A DNA stretch of 64,000 nt, from assembly GCF_029227915.1 (NCBI RefSeq), contig NC_079879.1, forward strand, positions 25,920,501-25,984,500, written 5' to 3'. Below the pieces are notes generated by a model. That model did no database searches. It was not told the DNA's origin and was given only the letters and a program-made list of their open reading frames with translations. The position numbers and the translations under genes were made by a program. Positions 56,061-64,000 of this stretch are shown piece after piece; positions within the stretch are counted from its first letter, which is position 1, and every line of letters starts with the position of its first letter. The DNA is from Hydractinia symbiolongicarpus. Its lineage: Eukaryota > Cnidaria > Hydrozoa > Anthoathecata > Hydractiniidae.

Positions 56061-56652
56061 TTATTCCAATATGCTCCAATTTCTAGGGTGCTCGAGATGA
56101 ATATATAGGCACGCGTGCTTAGACTTTTTAAATTGGTTTTTGATTGGCTTCCAATCATCAAAAATGTTCGTCTCTTGATCCAGCAAAACAAGATCACTTC
56201 TCTCGTGCGGATACCAACAAAACAACTGCTTTTTCTGCCGGCGGAGATTTTTGGGAATTGGGGTATAAGACTGCGTTATCAGCCAGAGACTGTGCTTTCT
56301 ATGCCTCCCGCTAATAGCCAATTCAAATAGGGTTTGACGTTTTTTGTCGAGATTTTCATCAGCTATAATATCATCAACCATGAAGAGAGTACTTTCACCG
56401 GCGAGGATATTCGATAATCGCTGAATCTAATCGAACAAATGATCACCTGAATCAATAAGGTACATCATCCTTCCACAGCGAGGATCTCTCCAAGTAAGTC
56501 CTATTGAAACGTATCGTGGGACAGTGTATCACTATATTTTGAAAGTGACCCCTGTATTCATTTTCCAGGAGGTCGAGCACGCGCTGCGTCTTTCCACAAC
56601 TTGTAGGGCCCGTAAATATAGCCGTAAGAGATACCTTGACAATATCTAGCAT
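56061..56652 (-). pseudogene. FtsK/HerA-type genome packaging ATPase, broken
   Basis: 56452-56652 carries Walker A (IFTGPTSCGKTQRVLDLL) from ATG 56652. A one-base frame break near 56452 and an in-frame TAG near 56414 follow, then the frame to 56061 carries Walker B (STLFMVDDII) and the sensor-like SGRHRKHSLWLITQSYTPIP. This order is the A32/FtsK-HerA packaging ATPase of Polintons and related viruses. Two defects make it a pseudogene. Confidence 0.85.
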
Positions 56653-56698
56653 TTATTCTTCATGTATACCACGTGGTATACATGAAATTTGCATGTGC

Positions 56699-56941
56699 TT
56701 ACTTAGGTGGCATCATCGAACGCTTGTACCAACCCTGTTTTATCGCATAATCATCAAATAAGATAGCCCCCGTCATATATCCGGCGAGCTTTAATACATC
56801 CTCCATGTCCATTTTTGCACCTGGTCTAGAAACACCTGGCGCCTTTTTGGCACCTAATGCTATTACGATGGTATATGATACTAGCCTTAAACTCTCCCAT
56901 AGACTATCAACAACCTCTTTCTGATATTCTTTGCTGCTCAT
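56699..56941 (-). CDS. Small Polinton protein, 80 residues
   Basis: MSSKEYQKEVVDSLWESLRL, then a hydrophobic segment (VSYTIVIALGA), a basic Gly/Ser turn and a second hydrophobic segment (LAGYMTGAILFDDYAIK). A conserved Polinton small protein in my reading, likely membrane-associated. Intact. Confidence 0.55.
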   Translation of the reverse strand: MSSKEYQKEVVDSLWESLRLVSYTIVIALGAKKAPGVSRPGAKMDMEDVLKLAGYMTGAILFDDYAIKQGWYKRSMMPPK

Positions 56942-56956
56942 GCTTTATTATTGGGA

Positions 56957-57148
56957 TCATCGCATGTGAAAAATGCCAATCTCTGCCTTAGGCTCCTGCC
57001 TCACGCTTGGTTGCTGAGCCACTGCAGCAGGAAGCATTATGGTACTCGCGGATCTCTTACGGATAAAATAGTAGGCACCTCCAATACATACGATCGCGAG
57101 TAGGCTTCCACCAATGTATATTCCACTTCCTGACTGTACAGAACTCAC
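56957..57148 (-). CDS. Small single-pass membrane protein, start unclear
   Basis: A 63-codon frame. It has SGIYIGGSLLAIVCIGGAYYFI, one membrane segment, then a basic stretch and a Pro/Gln-rich tail. The first codon is GTG, directly after the TGA of the upstream frame, so the true ATG may have mutated. The gene may be dead in this copy. Confidence 0.4.
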   Translation of the reverse strand: MSSVQSGSGIYIGGSLLAIVCIGGAYYFIRKRSASTIMLPAAVAQQPSVRQEPKAEIGIFHMR

Positions 57149-57313
57149 TCAAGAGGAGGTTTTAACTGAAGGTTGTACAACACCCTCTTGTTGCCTTAGT
57201 TCTTCCTTCCTCTTCTTCATAAGTGCGGCCAACTTATGGCCTTGTGCTACTCTACCAGGATGCTACACTGGTTTTGTTATTACCCTTTCTTCTTGTGGTT
57301 GTTCGTTGCTCAT
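57149..57313 (-). pseudogene. Small basic protein with in-frame TAG
   Basis: From ATG 57313 the frame reads MSNEQPQEERVITKPV, then TAG, then HPGRVAQGHKLAALMKKRKE to TGA at 57149. Charged and helical. The adjacent genes suggest a small structural role. One stop codon interrupts it. Confidence 0.45.
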
Positions 57314-57344
57314 TTTTTATAAGCCACAGGGCTTATAAGATCTT

Positions 57345-57820
57345 CTTTTATGATGGAGAGCTTGTATCATTCATCGGTTCCTCCGATTCGGGAGAACCCT
57401 GTTTAGACAATTTTGTATGATTAATTGTATGAGCGGCTATCAACAAAGGCGCTAAAAATTTATGTATAAACAAGGATTCCAAGCTCGGTCATAGATTCGC
57501 GGATGATCAAATCATTTACGGAGAGCCTCTACATCATCAATGGGTACAAAATTGCTGATGGTTTTGCTATATAGTCCAAACGCATGATTGCTGATGGCTC
57601 TCGCTGTGGTTTCCCCCTTTTCCTGGAGTTCCTTTTCAACTACTTCTGCGTATATTTTTTCGACTATTTCATCTGATGCCTTATCAATGAAGCTATCGCT
57701 ACATTTTTTAGGCAGTAAATATGGCTTGGTCTTTCTTATATCTTTCAGGATTTGACGTTTATCTATAGGTTGCTCAAGCGCTTCTGCTGGCGTATCGAAT
57801 ATATCAACGAGATTTGACAT
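57345..57820 (-). pseudogene. Polinton protein, frameshifted C-terminus
   Basis: Start chosen at ATG 57820 (MSNLVDIFDTPAEALEQPID). The frame continues through KKCSDSFIDKASDEIVEKIY and ETTARAISNHAFGLYSKTIS to TAA at 57512-57514. Neighbouring frames downstream keep protein-like sense (LIIRESMTELGILVYT, then APLLIAAHTINH) to about 57345, so indels truncate it. Helical, no membrane segment. Function unknown. Confidence 0.5.
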
Positions 57821-57912
57821 GTTTATTATTACCCGTCTATATTTCAAATAACCGAGGATGATTAAAATAAATGGGAGCAATATAGCGATAAATATCAATA
57901 CATCCTCCGTTT

Positions 57913-60900
57913 TTATTTCTCTTTTAACCGGTAATGGCCTCGAGCAAGCGTTGTTATTTGATCAGCTTGTACAATCCGCTTATCGTCAGCTCTATTCAGG
58001 CAATCTTTGTTACTTCCTGCGTGTATATATTGTGACCTTTGTTATTAATACAACGCCAAGTTTTGTTTACATCAATGCCTTCCATCAGACATTGCTCATC
58101 GTCCTCAAAGGTGATGAAATGCGTCATAATATTACTCCCTAATTCGTCTTTCATCAAGCGTACCACCTTCTTATTTTTACCAATCGGGAGAGGTCTGTTG
58201 TCATTCTTGTCATAAGCACTCGTGTCAAAACGTGCCTCCACATCATCGGCAATATCACGATAAAAATCCTCCGTTTCGATGTGATATACAAACGAATCCG
58301 TATCCATATAACACAGTTGTATTTTACTACCATACTTTGGCTGCATAAAATCATAGTGGAACTCATACATTAACATCTTGGATTTGTCAAGGATAGCCTG
58401 ACCTACATATATCGGCTTATTTATCTTAATACCCGTTCTACCTATTTCAACACCCATGAGATTCTTACCAAAACAAGTGCCGCTCTTGAAATTTGGTTGC
58501 ATGGTCAGCTTTGAATATGCGGCTTCGTTCGTGACTAGCTTGACATTGCGATGATTGCGGATATTCTCAATATTTTTCCCAAACACGCTCAAATTCATCA
58601 ATTTATAGAAATCTTTCTCGAACTCGTTCTTGGCGGCAGTTCTTAGCCTCGTGTTGTGATCGATATAATCACGCAGCTATGGCTTTTGGTTAAACTGGAT
58701 AGCGCGATGCACCTTTTTAAGCTCGAGCCCGTGTTTCAAGGCTTGATGAAGAGCCCCTATGTGTACAACATATTTCTGTTTATGTTCGAGATTTGGTATT
58801 AGCTCCTCTACTCTATGTACAAACTTGCGCTCTGGTAGGAAGGGGAGGTCGTTGTGTTTGTTGTGTAAATCCTTAATAATAATCGACGTCAACCTCCAGC
58901 AAGTAACCATATTTATCATCATATACCAATTTCTCGATCTTCTTTTCATCTATTACCTCTACATTTGATATCCATTTGAAGCCATGAGTAGGCAAAAGCT
59001 GTTGCATTGCCCATCCGTACAGGTTGTTGGCGTCTAGGTACTGCAGATACAACGATTCTTCATTAGGATTGTATCGATTACCCAAATATTTGTTGTTGGC
59101 CCTCGCGTACCTGTGAACACTTTGCGTAATACCACCTCGAATACCCTTTTCAAACATCAATAACATATCGGGGTCTGTTAAAAGCTCGAGCCTTACACCC
59201 GTATATTTCAAGGCTGCCTTCCAAGCTAAGCCTGGAGCGCTGTAGAAATGAGCAGGATCTAGTTTGTAGTTCGCGTGGCTAGTGCTGCGAAAGTTCTGAA
59301 AGATATCGGTCAATAGCAGTACATCCGTTATTAAATATGCATCGTGGTAGTCACCCATGGTAGTCTCATCACCCTTTAGATTGTTCCACACTTTTTGAGC
59401 GTGTTCGTATTCTTCATCGCTAATCCCATTCATGTTCAACTTGCTATAGAAAGCCTCCTTTGTAGGTAGCCCAGTCTATTTAAATCGTTGCGAGGCATTC
59501 ATATATTCATAAGGATATACACCTTTTCTACGCATGAGTTTAAAGGTGTCATCCTCAGTGAAATACCAACGGAGATTTTTGCATTGTTCATCATCGAGGT
59601 TGCTTGCCAATTTTTCCAAGCTTGATGCCATGAATCAACAGCTGTCTATAAATCTGATCTCGATCCTCTTATAAAATTCACCATCGCCATACCCCATACC
59701 CGCGATTGGGATATTGATCTTTACATTAAACGATATATATTTTTCGGTACTTTCCGCGATGCATCCGATATCCTGGGTGTCATATATTTCACCTAGTTCA
59801 CGTATGAATAAGTGGGCATCATAGCCACTTAAATTGTGAAATATCACAGGTACGTGATTAGGTATCTTATATCTGAGATTGCAAATTGCGTGCGCTGCGC
59901 CTCTACATAGCCCCGTGTAGTGACGGTGGTCTCGAACTTTACGGCTATATTCGTCTTTGTCAAAGGGTTTCATGCAGATGACGTACTCCCTCTCTATTAC
60001 CTCCGTTAGTGGTAACATGTTCTGTTGAGGGTAGGTGCTGTAGAGTCGCTTTACCTCGTTCTCTAGATGATCGATGAACTTCTTTACACAATCTTCACCC
60101 CTGTATACTTTCAGTGGATCTGGCAAGGACCCGTAGGCAAAGGTGGAATATGTGGCCCACCCGCATGGTACATGCTTATTCAGCGTCTTAGTTTTGGTAT
60201 CGCGAGCATTCTCTTTCATCGGAATAAGTAGAGATTCGAAATCTGCGTATATCACAAACGGAACCATGAACTGGCATTGGTCATCTTGATAGTAAAGCCA
60301 CTTTTACTTCTCGCTGGGCATCGTGATCTTTACAGCTTTATTATCTTTGCAATATGCATAGTGTTTATCGCGGGATTCTATTGTTTGAAACCCTTGTAAA
60401 CAATTCAGACAAAACTCATTTTTCCATGGTTCTTCAATATTTCACGCCCTAGTAGTCTTGATAATTTTTGATGGCCACATAGTGGCTCTTTTTGTAATCC
60501 GTGAGGAGTAGCAAATTAACCTGTTTCTCTCTTTCGTTTAATATTGATCGACGGAGGATATTAAAAGTCTTACCTCTTGCATACAGGACATTCACCGCGA
60601 TCTCTGGGTTGTTCTTCTCGAATTTGGTGATATCCTTGATGCTTGTTGGAAACTCGATGCCCTGTCAGTTGTATCGATCCATATAAGATCGCAGCTTGCT
60701 GATTCTCTGATGGTTTGTACAAATCTCTTCATGATGTATGGCGGCGATAATCGCATATTTGAAACACTCCTCGTCATTATTTATAGGATTTATGATAGCT
60801 TTTTTCATCAAGATCCATCTGGGTGTTTCAATGTATGAAGAGCCTCTCGTTAACTTCAATTTATGAAAGTCTATATCCATGTTATTGATTCTACCGATAC

Positions 60901-61407
60901 TAAAACCACTTTTCGGTAAAGCGGGATTTTCCACATGCGTTCTAATTTGAGCAAACATTGTATCCATCACTTCATCCACAATGGTGCCCTGGAATACAGA
61001 TGCCATGTTGCTATGAAAAACCTTGTCTACTTCTATAAACTCGTTAGTACCATCGATGGGTTTCCTCCACTTGATTCAGAGTGACATTGGATTTTCGCAG
61101 AGCCCATTTCTTCCACTTGGTTTTCAATAAGTGTTTTTACATTTGATCGAACCATACCTAAGTACCCATTAATGTCTGTTCTATCTATACCAGCTATACG
61201 ATAATTTCTAAAAGTCTTATGAATCGCATGTTTATACTCCTGTGGCGTGAAATCTTGATTCGATTGCTCTGAATAATGATCTTCCCTTGCCTCTTGCTCA
61301 ACCTCGTCATGAAGCGTTGCACCCATGACCCTGTTGCTGAGTTTCATCACATTGTTTTTGAACGTGTTATATACGCTATTGACACCCTTCTTTATAGACT
61401 CTGGCAC
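57913..61407 (-). pseudogene. Protein-primed DNA polymerase B (pPolB), multiply broken
   Basis: Reads on the minus strand from ATG 61407 (MPESIKKGVNSVYNTFKNNV) to about 57913. Landmarks: zinc-finger-like CLNCLQGF..H..YC near 60340-60410; exonuclease motif YADFE at about 60235-60249; FHNLSGYDAHL (Exo II); polymerase motif A YLDANNLYG in 58873-59439; motif C YMDTDS in 57996-58601. The family replicates Polinton DNA with a terminal-protein primer. Frame breaks lie near 61075, 58890 and 58000; in-frame stops at 60663-60665 (TGA), near 60450, 60304-60306 (TAA), 59635-59637 (TGA), near 59475 (TAG) and 58677-58679 (TAG). It cannot give a full enzyme. Confidence 0.9.
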
Positions 61408-61440
61408 ATAGTCCCAAGCTCCCTAACTACTGGGAACTCA

Positions 61441-61700
61441 TTTAAATGACGTTTCAGGACAAAATTAGTATTTGTTTTTGACAAAATTTGGCACAGTTAA
61501 CAAAAAAAGTATGCTGAACATAATGGTGACATAATAATTTTGATTTTTTGCCACCTTAAATGTTATTTTAGGACAAAATTGGTCCAAAAATTAAAACTAC
61601 TTCATTTTTAACAAAAATTGGCAAAGTTAACAAAAAAAGTATGCTGAACATAATGGTGACATCGAAATTTTGATTTTTTGTCAACTAAATGCCGTTTTAG
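61441..61700. repeat. 130-bp tandem duplication near right end
   Basis: GTTAACAAAAAAAGTATGCT and its flanks recur with a period of 130 bp (GCACAGTTAA at 61491 and GCAAAGTTAA at 61621). It lies between the polymerase start and the right terminal repeat. It may be promoter or origin-proximal DNA of the element. Confidence 0.85.
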
Positions 61701-62015
61701 ACCATAAACGTTTCAATCGCAAGACTTTCAACCATGAATGATAGGCTGTATTTTTTGTTAGCAATTTATTTTAAAATGTGAGTTTATTATGACACGTTTC
61801 GTTTTGTTTGCGTTTGTTGTAAGATATAATGTCACTTGTGTGCTTTATCTTCAGAGGTTCATGCACCAAACCTCCTCGAATGTTTAGCACAATAACACAA
61901 CGAATTAGCAGGTTTTCATCAAATATTTTGGTAGCAAGCGGAAATTCTTAGAGCCCCCAGGGCTTCTTGTATATGTTTTTTTCAATCAGCAAAATTTCTA
62001 GCACGGTCATGATAA

Positions 62016-62299
62016 TATTTACTCATATTCTGTATAATAGCATATATGCTATTGCGCATGACGTCATATGATTTCATTAATATGATTTTGTGTTAGTATT
62101 TAATGTATCTATCATTTCATATTATTATGTGTTGGTAGATGACGTCATGTATCTTACATGAAATATTATTATATGTTGGTTATTGGCATTTAATATTATT
62201 TAATATTATTTAATATTATTTTGTGTTGGTTACTAACATTTTAGGGAATTTCCCTTTGGTCGACGTCGACTGTGCCAGAAGAAATATTTCTCTATCTCT
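62016..62299. repeat. Polinton right terminal inverted repeat
   Basis: The inverse complement matches the left end from AGAGATAGAGAAATATT through GTCGACGTCGAC (62259-62270) to ATGACGTCATGCGCAATAGC and TATACAGAATATGAGTAAA. It differs from the left repeat by short indels and an extra AATATTAAAT unit. Confidence 0.9.
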
Positions 62300-62304
62300 T
62301 CATC
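62300..62304. repeat. Candidate target-site duplication, right (TCATC)
   Basis: Matches 46683-46687. Confidence 0.55.
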
Positions 62305-64000
62305 AGTGCAACAATTATCTGGAGAAAAGTTTACGAAACAATCGATTCAACTGGAGATAAATTGATCAGATGTGGCAGCAAGTAACTTCGAGATTCAAGA
62401 ACAAATGGAGTTTATTAACGTCACAGAAATCAAACCATTCCTGCAGTATATAAAAAGAATAAAGATGAAAAGAAAAGACATCTGTTATCCGAAAAAAGAA
62501 AATTACTTAAATCAGTTGTTAATAGACCTTTCGCAAATTTCCTAATTATGCCATACTCAATTGAAGAGGTCGATACTAAAAATGATTTTTATCCCTAAGT
62601 TCCTTAGCAAAAAGTATAACAAATTACCTAATTTCGTAAATATTTCTGTTCGTTAAGTGCCTCAATTCCAACTAAACGTTACGGTCAAACCCTTCATATA
62701 GCCGAGCTTCCTAAGAATAGCCTCGTTTTCCAAATTAATTATTTTCTTTAAATCTAAATGAAATCCAACTAGAATATTATATTGCCCTAAAAACTTCATT
62801 TTTGTCATAATAATTTAGTATTCAATCTGAATATCCTTATTTGAGCACAGAACCATTATAAAATTTTGAATGACGTCATAATTATTATAATTTATGAAAT
62901 TCGGGAAAGGTGTATTGTTGTGGATGAAAACAAAACTTTATTTTTCCATAATTATTTTTTCCTAATATAAAAATCAATTGTGAATAGGTAGGAGTATCAT
63001 AGTGAACACATTCACGTAGAAATGCGAACGTTTGATGGATAAAAAGATTTTTAAAAAGTGGAAAATTTTGCAACATCTCAGAAAAGACATGAGCAACGAG
63101 AAAGAGGTTTTGACGCTCAAGCTTATTTTGTAGTGATAATGCGTGAAAGTCTGCCCGCCCCTTTGCCCATCTGTTAACATCCTACTTACTAAACTAAAGG
63201 AGTTCCAGAATCTATTATTCGGACGTTTGAAGAGTTTAGAAGATGCAAAAGAACGATTAGCATGGAGTAACAAAAAATATAAGGACAAATCGAAAAATCA
63301 AGCACTGCGTTTTAAATATCATGCAATTGGAAAACAAAACAAGGAGAATGAAGACATCCTATTCAAAAGTTTGTCCAGGTCGAAGAAAATAAGAACATAC
63401 CAAAGAAAAATGAGGTTCTGAAGATAGACAATGCATTTTGTCAAGAAGAGAATACAAAATTGGCTGAAACGATTAGAAAATTAGGACAAAAATTAAAGGA
63501 AAACAGTTTTTTAAAAAAAAAAAAAACACCTTGAAGATCAAAATTGAAGAATATCGACATATCAAATTAAATCGTTACAACGCGAAATTGAGAGGTTGTG
63601 AGACCAAAAAAGCAATTCTGAGCATTGTATCTTTTTAATCAAGAATATTATCGACCATTACAGAGGAAGAGCTTCTGTTGCTTTACAAAACAAGCATTGT
63701 TGCTTATCTCACTAGGGTCAAGAACGAGATAAGAAGAGAAACTTTTTGAAATGGAAGGGGGTTATCAATGCTGTCATGATGTTAGAAAAAAATATATAAT
63801 TTAAATTGTAACCAAGTAATAAATTACTTGCGAAATAGGATTACAACAAAGGTATACGAGCAAAACAAGAAGGAATATGCAGGTTACCCTCCTCATATCG
63901 AAATGGCAAAAATCCTTGAGGACGAAGGTGGTGATTCCTACAATAAAATTGCAAAACAAGATAGTGTATTGAAATGTAAAGAACAAGATGATTATGCTGA
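62305..64000. other. Right flank with degraded coiled-coil-like coding
   Basis: Lys/Glu-rich reading frames on the plus strand follow one another with frame changes: 63180-63420 (LFGRLKSLEDAKERLAW), 63390-63530 (EENTKLAETIRKLGQKLKEN), and an open end 63841-64000 (GYPPHIEMAKILEDEGGDSY) that leaves the window. Together they look like a decayed or multi-exon coiled-coil protein, perhaps from another mobile element. Nothing is recognised with confidence. Confidence 0.3.

Larger units (their letters stand above)
46688..62299. mobile_element. Polinton/Maverick element, full length, 15.6 kb
   Basis: Terminal inverted repeats at both ends, integrase, protein-primed DNA polymerase B, packaging ATPase and capsid-type genes define a Polinton. 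The first 5 bases outside each end match (TCATC at 46683-46687 and 62300-62304); Polintons usually make a 6-bp duplication, and a 6-bp match would need one mismatch. Length is within the usual 15-20 kb. The integrase, a membrane-anchored 365-residue protein and several small proteins are intact, whereas polymerase, ATPase, major capsid and others are broken. No adenovirus-like cysteine protease was recognised. Confidence 0.93.

Noticed and set aside
58759-58968. Plus-strand frames across the polymerase region
   Set aside because: Antisense shadows of the DNA polymerase B gene.

Overview
This window is AT-rich genomic DNA of an animal. Genes are split by many short introns with GT..AG borders, proteins match animal families (TRAF-type MATH protein, NKAPD1, CCDC86, arylsulfatase B, NOP16, SQSTM1/p62), and the space between genes holds DNA transposons, MITE-like repeats, LINE remains and a whole Polinton/Maverick element. 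An early-branching invertebrate, most likely a cnidarian, is my inference from the dense intron pattern, the abundance of Polintons in that group and the style of the repeats. Nothing in the sequence names the species. Exon borders were read by hand from splice sites and phase.

Layout. Positions 1-1.9 kb: 3' part of a TRAF-C/MATH coiled-coil gene (+). 4.8-8.7 kb: an NKAPD1-like nuclear protein gene (-), with a small uncharacterised ORF head-to-head. 9.0-12.3 kb: a decayed cut-and-paste transposon of pogo/Tigger type in a field of CGCGAAATTAAATCC-like repeats. 13.0-13.35 kb: intronless CCDC86/Cgr1-like gene (-). 15.3-34.4 kb: four tandem secreted arylsulfatase B-like genes (+, here called A to D), all with eight coding exons in the same phases; the first also carries three extra, length-matched duplicate exons. 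34.8-36.7 kb: NOP16 (+). 37.7-38.6 kb: two nested non-autonomous DNA transposons. 40.3-43.1 kb: SQSTM1/p62-like autophagy receptor (+) with an unusual Gly/Arg-rich insert. 43.6-46.2 kb: LINE reverse transcriptase remains. 46,688-62,299: a complete-length Polinton with imperfect inverted terminal repeats of about 285 bp. 62.3-64 kb: unassigned sequence with a degraded coiled-coil-like reading frame.

How the parts work together. The host genes look like ordinary neighbours, not a pathway. NOP16 and CCDC86 are both nucleolar ribosome-assembly proteins, and the sulfatases form an expanded local family for desulfating glycans. In the Polinton the left half holds structural and membrane proteins on both strands and the integrase. 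The right half, all on the minus strand, holds a regulator, an FtsK/HerA-type packaging ATPase, small membrane proteins and protein-primed DNA polymerase B. The integrase is intact, while polymerase, ATPase and major capsid protein carry frameshifts or in-frame stops, so this copy is probably dead for self-synthesis.

The most interesting signals are: (1) paired, length-matched duplicate exons in sulfatase A whose phases and a 24-nt separation should force mutually exclusive splicing; (2) a p62 orthologue with a long RGG-like tract and a duplicated helical segment; (3) two Polinton genes each broken at a run of seven A residues; (4) internal duplication of both signature motifs in the NKAPD1-like protein.
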